Shown here: piece by piece, positions 42,043 to 51,768 of the stretch
Position numbering within the stretch: position 1 is the first letter of the stretch
Layout of the letters: every line of letters starts with the position of its first letter
Source: Anthocerotibacter panamensis C109
Lineage (GTDB): Bacteria > Cyanobacteriota > Cyanobacteriia > Gloeobacterales > Anthocerotibacteraceae
Direction of reading: 5' to 3'
Length of the DNA: 64,000 nucleotides
NCBI RefSeq assembly: GCF_018389385.1
Contig: NZ_CP062698.1
Location: 2,669,501 to 2,733,500, forward strand
The notes under the pieces: model-generated
Databases searched by the model: none
Told to the model about the DNA's origin: nothing
Seen by the model: only the letters and a program-made list of their open reading frames with translations
Position numbers and translations under genes: made by a program

Positions 42043-43842
42043 TTATTCCTGCACCCGCTGTAGCCGGGGAGTCTGCTCGCCCAACTCCTGGAGGCGGTAG
42101 AGCGTGGCATAGACGCCGTTTTGGGCCAACAGTTGCTCATGGTTGCCCGCTTCGACGAGTTGACCGCGCTTGAGCACGAGGATGCGGTCCACATTGCGGA
42201 TCGTGGAGAGACGGTGGGCGATGATGATGGCGGTGCGTTCGAGGAGCAGTTGGTCGAGCGCTTGTTGAACTTGTGCTTCGGTGCCCACATCAAGACTGGC
42301 GGTAGCCTCGTCTAGAACTAGGACTTTCGGGTCTCTAAGGGCAATGCGGGCAAAGGCGAGCAGTTGCTTTTGGCCGGTGGAGAGGTTGCTGCCGCGCTCC
42401 CGGACCGGAGTTTGATAGCCCTGCGGGAGATTTTGGATGAAGCTGTCCACATTCATCAAGCGGGCGGCAGCCTCAATGGCGCTCAGGGGATAATCCTCGC
42501 CCAAAGCCAGATTGGAAGCCACGTCCCCCGAGAACATAAACCCCTCTTGCAGAACAACCCCAATCGCCTGCCGGAGGTCTTGCTGGGTCAACTCGCGGAT
42601 GTCGATGCCATCGACCAGGATACGGCCTTGCGTCGGTTCGTAGAGACGCCCCAAAAGGCGGATGATCGAGCTTTTCCCAGCTCCGGTGGGTCCGACAAGC
42701 GCGACTTTCTCGCCGGGGCGGATGGTGAAGGAGATATCTTCCAGCACGTAGTCATCATCTTTGTAAGCAAGGGAGACCTTCTCAAAGACGATAGCCCCGC
42801 GAATCGTCTGGGGGAGCGCCTTAGGCTGGGCGGGGTCGCGGATCTCGACAGGTTCATCCAGAATGGCCCCGATGCGCTCAATGGCTGTCAAACCCGCTTG
42901 GACGACGGTGAATTTCTCGGTGATCTGGCGGATCGGGTCAAAAAGGCGCTGGGCATATTGGATGAAGGCGACTAGGGTGCCATAGGTAATCGTCTTTTGC
43001 AGGACTTCGCCGCCGCCGAACCAAAGCAAGGTGGCAATGGCAATCAGCCCAATCCATTCCATCACTGCTGAGATGGCCGAATCATAAAAAATAGTCTCGT
43101 CGATGGCCCTGCGGTAGCGTTGATTGACCTGATCGAACTGAGCTGCATTACGCGCCTCGCGCCGGAACATCTGCACGATGTTGATGCCTAGAATATTTTC
43201 CTGGAGCACGGCGTTGAGGCTGGATAACTCCTCGCGCACCCGGAAGTTAGCCTTGCGGTAGCGCTGCTGGAAGAAAAGGACCATAAAGGAAATCGGGATG
43301 AGCAAACCAGCCAGGACCAGGGCTAAGTCCCAGCGCAGCACCAGCATAAAGCCCACGACCACCACAATCGAAAACAGATCGCTGAGGATGCCCACCGCCC
43401 CGGTCGAAAACACGTCGCCTAACGCCTCAACGTCGCTCGTCAGGCGGGTGATGAGCTTCCCGACTGGCGTGCGAGAAAAGTAGGCCGAGGAGAGCGAGAG
43501 GACATGGCTAAACAAACTCGCCCGCAAGTCCGCCGTCAAGTTCTGACCGGCCTTTTGCAAAAGATAGCCCTGAGCGCTGGAGAGGGCCAACGAGACGACT
43601 AAAGCCCCAACAAGTACAGCAATATAGAGCGGTAGTGAGCTACTGTTGCCCGCCAACAAACCGTCGATGGCATTTTTGACGATAAGAGGCTGTATCCCCT
43701 GCGCTCCGGCTAGGACCGGCAGCAACAGCAGGGCTGCAAAAAAGATTTTCCCCTGACGGCGGATATACGGCCACAGCCGCGCAATCAGGCTACTGTCGCG
43801 TACCACACCTCTACTCATCCGCCGTTTGTCCTGTTTATCCAC
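42043..43842 (-). CDS. ABC exporter, MsbA-like half transporter
   Basis: 599 residues. The N-terminal ~320 form six membrane helices of the exporter type, with ADLRASLFSHVLSLSSAYFS and GKLITRLTSDVEALGD. The ATPase follows: Walker A VGPTGAGKSSII, signature SNLSTGQKQLLAFARI (LSTGQ rather than LSGGQ), Walker B VLVLDEATASLD and switch IIAHRLSTI. It probably flips or exports a lipid or peptide as a homodimer or heterodimer. The substrate is not readable and there is no partner gene nearby. Confidence 0.92.
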   Translation of the reverse strand: MDKQDKRRMSRGVVRDSSLIARLWPYIRRQGKIFFAALLLLPVLAGAQGIQPLIVKNAIDGLLAGNSSSLPLYIAVLVGALVVSLALSSAQGYLLQKAGQNLTADLRASLFSHVLSLSSAYFSRTPVGKLITRLTSDVEALGDVFSTGAVGILSDLFSIVVVVGFMLVLRWDLALVLAGLLIPISFMVLFFQQRYRKANFRVREELSSLNAVLQENILGINIVQMFRREARNAAQFDQVNQRYRRAIDETIFYDSAISAVMEWIGLIAIATLLWFGGGEVLQKTITYGTLVAFIQYAQRLFDPIRQITEKFTVVQAGLTAIERIGAILDEPVEIRDPAQPKALPQTIRGAIVFEKVSLAYKDDDYVLEDISFTIRPGEKVALVGPTGAGKSSIIRLLGRLYEPTQGRILVDGIDIRELTQQDLRQAIGVVLQEGFMFSGDVASNLALGEDYPLSAIEAAARLMNVDSFIQNLPQGYQTPVRERGSNLSTGQKQLLAFARIALRDPKVLVLDEATASLDVGTEAQVQQALDQLLLERTAIIIAHRLSTIRNVDRILVLKRGQLVEAGNHEQLLAQNGVYATLYRLQELGEQTPRLQRVQE

Positions 43843-44040
43843 CTTACCCAGGATAAGCGAAGCGGCGGACGAGCGATTACTCTAGCGGGAGCCTTTTCTT
43901 GGCGGTCTATGAACCAATACAAACTTCTGTAAATTCAGTGGCCGTCTGATTTGAAGTTAGCTAAAGAAATATTAACAGCGTTCCGGGCCTGTACCGTTGA
44001 GTTGTACTAATAAAAGAAAGTTAAACCACTGAGGTTTCGC

Positions 44041-44580
44041 ATGTCTCTCGCCCCAAATGAAACTGACTTCATGGGTATCGACCGCTTTTTCCAGGAGGCG
44101 GTATACAGTGCTCAAACAGACCTCAACGCCGCCTCTTCCATTGAAGTAGAGCTATACGAGCATGAGCACATGTATCCCACCTTCGCCCTGATTGCCGAGC
44201 AGTCTGGAGACCTGGAAGTAGCTGCCATGTTCCACGCTATTGCCCGAGAAGAACTGGAGCACGCGGAACTCCTCCAGGAACTCTATCCTCAGTTGGAGAT
44301 CACTGATTCTCCTGAGACTCTGGAGGCGAAGCGGTTGGTGGCTCAGATCCGTACCCAGATGGATGTGGTGACGAGCGATCCCCGTGGGCTGCGCCGCGCT
44401 TTGGAGACAGCTCTGGAAGTGGAATCCATCGAAGCCACCAAAACCTACCCCGCCTTCGCCGCCCTGGCTCGCGAACAAGGTAAAGAGGAAGTCGCGCTAG
44501 CCTTTGACGAGATCACCCGCCACGAAACCCGCCACATGAAGTGGGTCGAGCGTGCTCTTGAGACCCTCTGCCCCGTCTAG
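44041..44580 (+). CDS. Rubrerythrin-like diiron protein (erythrin/symerythrin type)
   Basis: 179 residues. A ferritin-like four-helix bundle without a rubredoxin domain. The two halves are similar: ELYEHEHMYPTFALIAEQSG ... AREELEHAELL against VESIEATKTYPAFAALAREQ ... EITRHETRHMKW, giving the repeated E...ExxH iron ligands of a diiron site. This internal symmetry is the hallmark of symerythrin-like proteins. The likely role is peroxide or oxygen detoxification in the cytoplasm. ATG 44041 follows GAGG. A strong terminator follows. Confidence 0.88.
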   Translation: MSLAPNETDFMGIDRFFQEAVYSAQTDLNAASSIEVELYEHEHMYPTFALIAEQSGDLEVAAMFHAIAREELEHAELLQELYPQLEITDSPETLEAKRLVAQIRTQMDVVTSDPRGLRRALETALEVESIEATKTYPAFAALAREQGKEEVALAFDEITRHETRHMKWVERALETLCPV

Positions 44581-44602
44581 TCGAACCATTCCTTTAAGTT
44601 AG

Positions 44603-44626
44603 AGAGGGAGCAATCCCTCTTTTTTT
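44603..44626 (+). terminator. Rho-independent terminator
   Basis: AGAGGGA (44603-44609) and TCCCTCT (44614-44620) form a perfect 7-bp stem with a four-base loop, followed by a run of T (44620-44626). It ends the rubrerythrin-like transcript just before the methyltransferase start. Confidence 0.9.
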
Positions 44627-44636
44627 ATGGACAACC

Positions 44637-45440
44637 ATGCTCACCAGTCTCAAAAATCCCCTGCTCAAACAAGTCCGCAAACTTCACCAAGCCAAGGCGC
44701 GCGCGGAGACGGGCTGGATGCTCCTCGAAGGGCCGCATCTGGTAGAGGCGGCACTGGAGACGGGTTGGCCGCTGGAGTATGTCCTGGGGACGCCCCCCTG
44801 GATTGCCCGTCACCCCCATCTCTGGCAACAACTGGCGAACCACGCCCATCAGGCTGAGCAAGTCCAGGAATCCCTCTTCCCGGAACTGGTGACGACGGTC
44901 AATAGCCCCGGTATTCTGGCGGTTGCGCCTCGGGGGGCGCGCCCTTGGCAGTCGTGCCTCGCAGACCCCCTCCAGGTCTTAGTTGTGCTAGAGCGGATTC
45001 AGGATCCGGGCAATCTAGGAACAATCCTCAGGACAGCGGCGGCAGTGGGGGTGAGCGGGGTGGTGGTGAGCCCGGACAGCATTGGTCCCGACCACCCCAA
45101 AGTCCTACGCGCTACAAGCGGTCAATGGTTCCGGCAACCGCCCTATGTCGCTGAGGTGGTGGAAGTCCTCCGGGTGTGCAAACAACAGGGGTTTCAGATC
45201 GTCGGCACCTCCCCCCACGCCGCTCAGAGTCTTTGGCAGGCCAAACTCACAGCTCCACTCGTTCTTCTTTTCGGCTCAGAGGGTCAGGGCTTGAGCGGGG
45301 CCATCCAACAGGAGGTCCAGGTTCCGGTACGCATCCCCCAACAGCCAGGAGTCGAGTCACTCAATCTATCGGTGAGTGTGGCGGTCCTCCTCTACGAAGT
45401 GGCCCGTCAGCAGCAGTGCGTGGCCCCTTCAGGCATTTAA
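44637..45440 (+). CDS. TrmH/SpoU-family RNA 2'-O-methyltransferase
   Basis: 267 residues. The N-terminal substrate-binding part (NPLLKQVRKLHQAKARAETG, LLEGPHLVEAAL) precedes the SPOUT knot domain with motifs I-III: VLERIQDPGNLGTILRTAAA, LLFGSEGQGLS and PGVESLNLSVSVAVLLYEVA. It methylates a ribose in rRNA or tRNA using SAM; the exact site is unknown. GTG-free start ATG 44637 lies directly after the terminator of the upstream gene. The next GNAT gene begins ten bases after the stop. Confidence 0.9.
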   Translation: MLTSLKNPLLKQVRKLHQAKARAETGWMLLEGPHLVEAALETGWPLEYVLGTPPWIARHPHLWQQLANHAHQAEQVQESLFPELVTTVNSPGILAVAPRGARPWQSCLADPLQVLVVLERIQDPGNLGTILRTAAAVGVSGVVVSPDSIGPDHPKVLRATSGQWFRQPPYVAEVVEVLRVCKQQGFQIVGTSPHAAQSLWQAKLTAPLVLLFGSEGQGLSGAIQQEVQVPVRIPQQPGVESLNLSVSVAVLLYEVARQQQCVAPSGI

Positions 45441-45450
45441 ATCGGCTACA

Positions 45451-45921
45451 GTGGCTAACGGCAGAATTCTTGGGGTAGATGTGGGATTGAGCTACACCTG
45501 GCATTGGGGACTGGACCGGGCGGGCGCGGCTATGCAGGTGCGCACAGAGGTCTTTGTCGTCGAGCAGCAGGTCCCCGCCGAGATTGAGCTTGATGAGCAT
45601 GACCCCCAGGCTTGGCATCTGGTGGCGTATCTGGAAGGTGAACCTGTGGGTACGCTGCGGATCTTTGCCGATGCGACAGGTCAGTGGTATTTGGGGCGGA
45701 TGGCGGTCATGGCGGCTCAGCGGGGCCAGGGCTTGGGTCGGCTCCTGCTCACCGAAGCCTTGACCAAGGCGCGGGAACTCCGGGTGCCTTCGCTTGAAAT
45801 CCATGCCCAGACCCATGCGCTAGATTTCTATGCGAAACTGGGCTTTGTTGCTTTTGGGGAGGTCTTTATGGAGGCGGGTATCCCCCATCAAATGATGGTT
45901 CTGGTGCTCTCAGGAGGTTGA
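45451..45921 (+). CDS. GNAT-family acetyltransferase (ElaA-like)
   Basis: 156 residues from GTG 45451; GTG 45481 is an alternative, and the longer frame overlapping the upstream gene is not favoured. [20 protein letters not shown] is the ElaA/GNAT opening, followed by the beta strand [20 protein letters not shown] (acetyl-CoA loop RGQGLG) and the closing [20 protein letters not shown]. It acetylates an unknown small molecule or protein. Its stop overlaps the open frame leading into the RNase Z gene. Confidence 0.82.
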   Translation: MANGRILGVDVGLSYTWHWGLDRAGAAMQVRTEVFVVEQQVPAEIELDEHDPQAWHLVAYLEGEPVGTLRIFADATGQWYLGRMAVMAAQRGQGLGRLLLTEALTKARELRVPSLEIHAQTHALDFYAKLGFVAFGEVFMEAGIPHQMMVLVLSGG

Positions 45922-45992
45922 GAGCCTTCACCATGCTGGTGAGCGGTAGCTCGCTGCGCATCATGCTAAAACGGGGCAGAAAGGATGTAGCC

Positions 45993-46952
45993 ATGCGTAT
46001 AACATTTCTTGGAACCAGCAGTGGAACGCCCACCCGCGAGCGCAACGTGACCGCGATTGCCCTACAGTTGCCCCAAAGGGCCGAGCTATGGCTTTTTGAC
46101 TGCGGCGAAGGCACCCAGCATCAATTTTTACGCTCGCCGCTACGCCTGAGTCAGTTAGAAAAAATCTTTTTCACCCATCTGCACGGCGACCATCTTTTTG
46201 GGCTACCGGGACTCTTAGCCAGTCGTTCCTTGAGCAGTGGTGGAGCTACTCCTGTCACCCTTTATGGTCCTCCAGGCTTGGGCGCTTATGTGCGAGCAGC
46301 CCTGAAGTATAGCGAGACGCACCTCGCCTTCGCAGTCCAAGTCCAGACCCTTGAATCGGGGCTTGTCTACAATGACAGCGCGTTCTGTGTCTATTGCCAG
46401 CCCCTAAAGCACCGCATCCCCGCCTTTGGCTATCTGGTCCGGGAGCACGACCATCCAGGAACTTTTGATGTAGCCAAAGCTCAAGCCTTGGGTATTCCTG
46501 CCGGACCGCTCTATGGTCAGTTGAAGCAAGGATCTGTCGTGACGCTCCCGGACGGGCGCACTATTGACGGCAAAAAATTGGTCGGACCTCCGAAACCGGG
46601 GCGCAGTTTTGCCTACTGTAGTGACACCATCTACACCCCCAGGGCGGTCCACCTCGCTGCCGGAGCCTCTGTCCTGGTCCATGAGTCCACCTATCTCCAC
46701 CAAGACCTGACGTTAGCCGAGCGGGGGATGCATTCCACCGCCACGATGGCTGCCACGGTCGCCCGCGAAGCTGGGGTGGGCCAGCTCATCCTCACCCACT
46801 TCAGTCCCCGCTATGAGGGTGAAGGCGGGCTTGGGGCAATGCTGGCTGAAGCTCAGACCCTTTTCCCTAACACCCTACTGGCCTATGACCTAATGGGCTA
46901 TGAGGTATCCCCTACCCCTACGATTCGAGAACCAGCCCGTGCTTATTCCTGA
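45993..46952 (+). CDS. rnz: Ribonuclease Z
   Basis: 319 residues from ATG 45993; RNase Z proteins begin with this [19 protein letters not shown], and AGAAAGGA lies upstream, so the longer frame from 45918 is rejected. The zinc motif [16 protein letters not shown] (HxHxDH), the further ligand HESTY region and the C-terminal [10 protein letters not shown] are present, along with the flexible-arm region ([14 protein letters not shown]). It removes 3' trailers from tRNA precursors, which fits the CCA-less tRNA genes in this window. Confidence 0.95.
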   Translation: MRITFLGTSSGTPTRERNVTAIALQLPQRAELWLFDCGEGTQHQFLRSPLRLSQLEKIFFTHLHGDHLFGLPGLLASRSLSSGGATPVTLYGPPGLGAYVRAALKYSETHLAFAVQVQTLESGLVYNDSAFCVYCQPLKHRIPAFGYLVREHDHPGTFDVAKAQALGIPAGPLYGQLKQGSVVTLPDGRTIDGKKLVGPPKPGRSFAYCSDTIYTPRAVHLAAGASVLVHESTYLHQDLTLAERGMHSTATMAATVAREAGVGQLILTHFSPRYEGEGGLGAMLAEAQTLFPNTLLAYDLMGYEVSPTPTIREPARAYS

Positions 46953-47282
46953 TTCTTCCAACAGTGAAATCGAAGCATTATTGACGGCCTTTGAGACCTG
47001 TACTTTGCCCCGTGATTGCTGGACCCACAGCGCCCACCTTGTTGTCGCCTTGGTCTATCTCCACCGACACCCGTACTCAGAAGCGATGGAATTGATCCGC
47101 AATGGCATTCAGCACTACAACCGCTGCCAGGGTAGTCAGGGCTACCACGAGACGATGACCCGATTCTGGATTATCCTTGTCCAGGACTTCCGGTTGCGGG
47201 CTAAGCTCTGTATCAACTCACCAATAACCTCGTAGACACGCTAGGGCAACAAAAAGAACTCTTTCGGGAGTATTACGGGCAG
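46939..47282 (+). pseudogene. Unidentified helical protein, frameshifted at its C-terminus
   Basis: The intact part (ALLTAFETCTLPRDCWTHSA, HLVVALVYLHRHPYSEAMEL, GIQHYNRCQGSQGYHETMTR) resembles a small uncharacterised bacterial family with a conserved WTHxAHLVVAL motif. After residue ~95 the frame changes: the expected continuation (LYQLTNNLVDTLGQQKELFR) is in another frame at 47207-47270, and a further shift seems to follow. The start overlaps the rnz end. Likely inactive. Confidence 0.5.
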
Positions 47283-47372
47283 TCTACTCGGCTAATCACC
47301 CCCGTACTTTGCGGGCGAAGCGGGAGCCGGGAGCCTGCGTTCTGTCCGCTATTCGTGGCGTCCACTGTATCT

Positions 47373-48083
47373 CTACGAGCCGGTAATTTCACCGGAACCG
47401 CTGATCGATTTTTTGACGTGCTTCGGGTTGCCTTGGTACACAATATTGCCGCTCCCTTTGACCGTGGCGACCAGGGAATCGAGCGCCTTGACTTGGGCCT
47501 TGCCACTGCCACTCAAGTCCACAGTGACCTGTTGGGCAGCTAGCTGTGAGAGGTCCACATCCCCGGAACCCAAACTCTTGAGTGCAAGGCGCTCACTCGT
47601 CCCTGCTACTTTCAAGCTGCCCGAACCCTGGAGGCTGACCTCAAACTGTGGGCTGGTCACGCCTTGGACTTCTACATCACTGCTGCCCAAGATCGACAGA
47701 CCCCCCAACCGAGGCACCGTGACCGCCACTTGCGCCTGTCCGCTCCGAAATTCCGGTCCCTGTGGTTGGGTACCGATGAGTAGGGTTTTGTCCTTGATTT
47801 CGGTGGTGATTTGGCTGACCTCTTCGCTATCCCCGGAAACCACGACAGATTGCCCCGACCCGACCCGGATTGTCACCTCAGGACCGCCCTTCACCTCAAT
47901 GCGCTCAAAAGGCTCCACCAGACGTAACCGCCCAGACACCCCATCCGCAGTAAAATTCAGGTCAGCCTTGGCCTGCTGCTGCTTGGAGGGAGCGGGGGGA
48001 GCTTCGGCGACGGGTCGATTAACATTGACCACGCACCCATCTAGCATCAGGACCAGGACCGGAATCCACCGCTTTGCACCCAC
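47373..48083 (-). CDS. DUF2807 (GIN-domain) lipoprotein
   Basis: 236 residues. An N-terminal lipobox-like sequence (RWIPVLVLMLDGC) suggests lipid anchoring at Cys17. The rest is the right-handed beta-helix repeat of DUF2807/GIN domains: FERIEVKGGPEVTIRVGSGQ, LSILGSSDVEVQG, VSLQGSGSLKVAG, LKSLGSGDVDLS, VDLSGSGKAQVKA and KSISGSGEITG, with the recurring GSG turns. It probably faces the periplasm or cell surface; function unknown. Confidence 0.85.
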   Translation of the reverse strand: MGAKRWIPVLVLMLDGCVVNVNRPVAEAPPAPSKQQQAKADLNFTADGVSGRLRLVEPFERIEVKGGPEVTIRVGSGQSVVVSGDSEEVSQITTEIKDKTLLIGTQPQGPEFRSGQAQVAVTVPRLGGLSILGSSDVEVQGVTSPQFEVSLQGSGSLKVAGTSERLALKSLGSGDVDLSQLAAQQVTVDLSGSGKAQVKALDSLVATVKGSGNIVYQGNPKHVKKSISGSGEITGS

Positions 48084-48224
48084 GATTGTTCACCCGCACT
48101 TCCATAACACTATAGATGAATTTTTGCGCTTAGGCCGCCAGGGCCACAACAGCCAGATCTTCAGCCGCCAGGATATCCGCCACCAAGCTCGACCAGTAAG
48201 AAGTCCCCTAAAACACGAACCAAC

Positions 48225-50750
48225 TCAGCTTTGACTGGCTAACACTAACGCCTCCCGATGCCCAAACAGAAGATTGACCTCACGCTGGGCACGGGCGCTA
48301 AGCCACTGCACTAGGTCGTTGGGACGGACCACCGCACCATCATTGCGGCAGAAGGCTTGATAGCTGAGCACGGCTTGTTGCGGGGTATGAGAAATCAGAT
48401 GGAGTTCGGTCAGCCAGTCGCGGGCGGGGATATGGCGGGGTTTTTGGGTCTTTTTGTTGAGCCGCTCGACCGTGAGGTCTTCGGAGTCCAGGATATCCGC
48501 CACCAGTGCAGACCAGTCCAGGGGAACTTCGCTGGTCACAGTCAGGGTATAGCGGGCCTGATCCAGCAATTGGGGACAGGAGGACGCTTTGAGGGGAAGT
48601 TCCTGGATTTCGTAGAGGGGGATGCCCTCGGGCAGGCGGGCAGCTAAGCGCGTCCTAAATTCCTCGGGTGAGATCCTCTGGGTCAGCTCGAAGTCCACCC
48701 ATTCTCCAGTACTCGTCATGCCCAGCGCCAGGGCTGAGGCCATCGTAACGCGCGGCAGGGGATGAAAGCCTTGGGTGAAGGCGATAGGGAGATCCGCCCG
48801 CCGCAAAGCCCGCTCCCAGAGACGGACTAGATCCAGATGCCCGAGAAAGCGCATCTCGCCTATTTTGCCGAAGCGTATCCGCAACCGTTGCACCGCCGCT
48901 GTTGCTAGGGGGGTGTCATGGTGGACTAGGGGCAGTGACGGGGGTTCAAGGACAATATTGCTTCCGAAATCTTCACCGCAAATTCCGCAGTGCGAGCAAG
49001 AATCAAACGAACAATCGGGGACAATCTGTTCGGCGAGGGCGGTTTTGTAGTCCTCGATGAGCCAGCTCTTGTCAATCCCAGTGTCCATGAAGTCCCAGGG
49101 CAGGGGAGACGCTAGGTCCGGTCCCACCACTTCGGCGCTACGCCCGTGTTCTGAAAGGGCTTGACTCCAGGCATCCCAGACTCGGGTGAGCCCCTCGAAC
49201 CAAGCATCCATGCCTGCACCCAGTTTCCAGGCACGGTAGATAACCTGGCTAAATTCACGTCCGGCGCGGCCTACCACATCCTCTAAGGCCGAGAGGCGCA
49301 CGTCGGTATAGTTCACTTTGACCCCGCGCAGCCCCTGAAAAGCCTGCTTGAGTAACTCCTGCTTGCGCTCAAATGCTGCATTGCTCACCGTGTGCCATTG
49401 GAAGGGCGTGTGGGGCTTGGGGGTGAAGTTGGAGATGGTGAGCGTGCATTCCAGTTTTTTGCGTCCCGGTTCGCGGCACTCGCGCTGCAACCAAGCCACA
49501 GTCTCGGCAATCCCGACTACATCTTGGTCTATCTCCGTGGGCAAGCCAATCATGAAGTAGAGCTTCACGCTGTCCCAGCCTTCTTGATAGGCGGTCTTGA
49601 TGCCCCGGAGTAGTTCTTCGTTGGTGAGGCCCTTGTTGATGACATCGCGCAGGCGCTGTGTTCCTGCTTCCGGTGCAAAGGTAAGCCCCGGACGCCTTGC
49701 TCCGCCGATGATCCCAGCCAATTCGGGCGTGAAGCGGTCCACCCGTTGTGAGGGCAGGCTCAGAGAAATGCCCCGCCCTGCTAGATCGTTTTGGAGCCGC
49801 GCCCCGACGCTGTTGAGTGATAAATAATCAGAGCAGGACAAGGAGAGCAGCGAAAATTCGTTGTAGCCAGTGGTCGCCAGTCCCTTCTCGATGGTCTGAA
49901 CCACTTCCTCCGGGTCCACATCCCGCGCCGGACGGGTCAGCATTCCCGGCTGACAGAAGCGGCAACCCCGTGTGCAGCCCCGGCGCACTTCCAGGGCAAG
50001 GCGGTCGTGGACGGTCTGCACCAAAGGCACCAATCCCACGGAGAAACGGGGCATGGGCGGGGCAACCCGGCGCAAAATCCGTTCGGGGACCTCAGCTATC
50101 GGTCGTGGCGGGACCGTATCGCTATAGAAGCGGGGCACATAGACCCCCGGCACCTGCGCGAGGTCGAGAAGCAGAGCTTCGCGGCTCAGCCCGCTAGCTT
50201 TGCCCTCTTCCAGGACCAGCCCGATTTCTGGGAGGACTTCTTCGCCATCACCCAACACAAAAAAATCGAAAAAGGCCGCGTAGGGTTCGGGATTGGACGT
50301 AGCGGTCGGTCCCCCGGCGAAGATGAGTGGGTCAGCTTCGCTCCGCTTCTGCCAATAGAGGGGGATACCGCTCAGGTCGAGCATTTCCAGGACATTGGTC
50401 GCGCCTAACTCATAGGCAAGGGAGAAGCCGAGAATATCAAAGTCTTGCAGTGCACGGCGCGACTCCACCGCAAAAAGGGGCGTGCCGGTATTTCTCAGAC
50501 GGGTGGCGAAATCGGGTCCAGGCAGGTAGGCGCGGTCGCACAGCTGGCGTGGCTGTCCGTTGAGGATGTTGTAGAGAATAATATGGCCCAGGTTGGACGC
50601 GCCCACCTCATAGAGTTCCGGGTAGGTCAAAACCCAGCGCACCGAGGTGTCTTCCCAGGATTTATGAAAGGCTCCCTGCTCCTTGCCCAGGTAGCGCCCC
50701 GGCGTCTGGATATCGGCGGTAAGAATCGCGTCAAGGGCAATCGGTGGCAT
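48225..50750 (-). CDS. TIGR03960-type radical SAM protein fused to DUF2344
   Basis: 841 residues from ATG 50750; a TTG at 50801 in the same frame would add 17 residues. The N-terminal ~200 (cobalamin-binding-like: WVLTYPELYEVGASNLGHII, PLIFAGGPTATSNPEPYAAF) are followed by the radical SAM cluster CTRGCRFCQPGM (CxxxCxxC) and barrel (FAPEAGTQRLRDVINKG). A second cysteine cluster CSHCGICGEDFG comes next. The C-terminal ~220 are DUF2344 (RIRFGKIGEMRFLGHLDLVR). It is widespread in cyanobacteria, with a suggested role in RNA or protein modification; not established. Confidence 0.9.
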   Translation of the reverse strand: MPPIALDAILTADIQTPGRYLGKEQGAFHKSWEDTSVRWVLTYPELYEVGASNLGHIILYNILNGQPRQLCDRAYLPGPDFATRLRNTGTPLFAVESRRALQDFDILGFSLAYELGATNVLEMLDLSGIPLYWQKRSEADPLIFAGGPTATSNPEPYAAFFDFFVLGDGEEVLPEIGLVLEEGKASGLSREALLLDLAQVPGVYVPRFYSDTVPPRPIAEVPERILRRVAPPMPRFSVGLVPLVQTVHDRLALEVRRGCTRGCRFCQPGMLTRPARDVDPEEVVQTIEKGLATTGYNEFSLLSLSCSDYLSLNSVGARLQNDLAGRGISLSLPSQRVDRFTPELAGIIGGARRPGLTFAPEAGTQRLRDVINKGLTNEELLRGIKTAYQEGWDSVKLYFMIGLPTEIDQDVVGIAETVAWLQRECREPGRKKLECTLTISNFTPKPHTPFQWHTVSNAAFERKQELLKQAFQGLRGVKVNYTDVRLSALEDVVGRAGREFSQVIYRAWKLGAGMDAWFEGLTRVWDAWSQALSEHGRSAEVVGPDLASPLPWDFMDTGIDKSWLIEDYKTALAEQIVPDCSFDSCSHCGICGEDFGSNIVLEPPSLPLVHHDTPLATAAVQRLRIRFGKIGEMRFLGHLDLVRLWERALRRADLPIAFTQGFHPLPRVTMASALALGMTSTGEWVDFELTQRISPEEFRTRLAARLPEGIPLYEIQELPLKASSCPQLLDQARYTLTVTSEVPLDWSALVADILDSEDLTVERLNKKTQKPRHIPARDWLTELHLISHTPQQAVLSYQAFCRNDGAVVRPNDLVQWLSARAQREVNLLFGHREALVLASQS

Positions 50751-50820
50751 CAGCAAATCCCAGCATTCTAGTCTTTTAGTGTACCGTACCACCTCTGGCA
50801 ACTAGGATTAGCGGTGCTCT

Positions 50821-51570
50821 TTAAGGTTCAATGCCCAGTTCCCGTAGCCGTTGCGCTAGGGCTTCGGCTCGTTGCCGCTCTGCTTCGGCTCGTTGCCGCT
50901 CTGCTTCGGCTCGTTGCCGCTCTGCTTCGGCTCGTTGCCGCTCTTGCTCTGTGCATTCTTCCGGGGTCAAATAGCGCCTTCCCGAGGCGTCGTACCAGTA
51001 CAACCACTCCCGCTGCCAGCCCCCCGACGTTCCTTCCTCGCGACCAATGCCCAAGCCCACTTCCGGTAACCACACAGGTTCACCCGGTAGACGCTCATAC
51101 CGTTCCCCCACCAATTGATAGACCTCAAACGGCTCGTGCTGGTCGCGTTGGACATAATCCGGTTTGTACACGACGTAGTAAAGCACCCCTAACCGTGCAT
51201 ACTTGCTCAGCTTCTCGTCATACTCCCCGCCATAGGTTTGCGAGACCACTTCCAAGACCAGTTTGGGTACAATGTTTTGCTCTTCCCACAACACATAGCT
51301 CAGGCGTCCACGCTTGCTCTTGCGCCGTGTGACACCCAGGCTGAGAAAACCATCGGGCACAAGCGGAGTTTGGGGAAACTTACCCGGTTGATAGTAAATG
51401 CCCATGTCCACCCCAAAAAACCAGTCTTGCCGCTCGGACCAGATGCGGGCTAGGACTGCGAGCAAGAGGTTAGGAATTAGATTTTGTAGCTCATTATCCA
51501 CAGGGGTATCGTCTGAGTCCGGGAGGTCGGCGCTGGAGGGCCACTGGAGTAATGGATTGGACTTGACCAT
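50821..51570 (-). CDS. Uma2-family (DUF820) putative endonuclease with ERQRAEA repeats
   Basis: 249 residues. The nuclease core shows LVPDGFLSLGV (Asp), LVLEVVSQTYGGEYDEK (E...K-type) and YARLGVLYYVVYKPDY. C-terminal to it is GRRYLTPEECTEQERQRA and four near-identical ERQRAEA heptads forming a coiled coil, ending LAQRLRELGIEP like the Uma2 protein at 7200. The heptads come from a 21-bp tandem DNA repeat. The role of the family is unclear. Confidence 0.85.
   Translation of the reverse strand: MVKSNPLLQWPSSADLPDSDDTPVDNELQNLIPNLLLAVLARIWSERQDWFFGVDMGIYYQPGKFPQTPLVPDGFLSLGVTRRKSKRGRLSYVLWEEQNIVPKLVLEVVSQTYGGEYDEKLSKYARLGVLYYVVYKPDYVQRDQHEPFEVYQLVGERYERLPGEPVWLPEVGLGIGREEGTSGGWQREWLYWYDASGRRYLTPEECTEQERQRAEAERQRAEAERQRAEAERQRAEALAQRLRELGIEP
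50861..50944 (-). repeat. Four tandem 21-bp repeats inside the Uma2 gene
   Basis: GCTTCGGCTCGTTGCCGCTCT on the + strand is repeated head to tail four times without interruption (50861-50944). The unit length keeps the frame, so copy-number changes lengthen or shorten the coiled coil by seven residues. Confidence 0.9.
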
Positions 51571-51768
51571 GACGGCAATCCTTCAAAATCCTGGCTCTAT
51601 TGTAGTATCGTCAGTTCCTGGCCCCCAGCCTACAGAGAAGTCCAGGTTTATACCTTGCACAGGGAACTATTTCTTCGATCTATGAATCACGGATGAGTTG
51701 CATACCCTGCTGCTTCACTTTGTTGCGTACGCACTGAAAGGTGACCTCCTAACCAACCATGCAGCCTT

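Noticed and set aside
48084-48224. Partial copy of a radical SAM/DUF2344 gene segment (CAGGATATCCGCCACCA shared with about 48491)
   Set aside because: Only about 17 bases are identical; could be a small duplication or chance, no gene can be supported.
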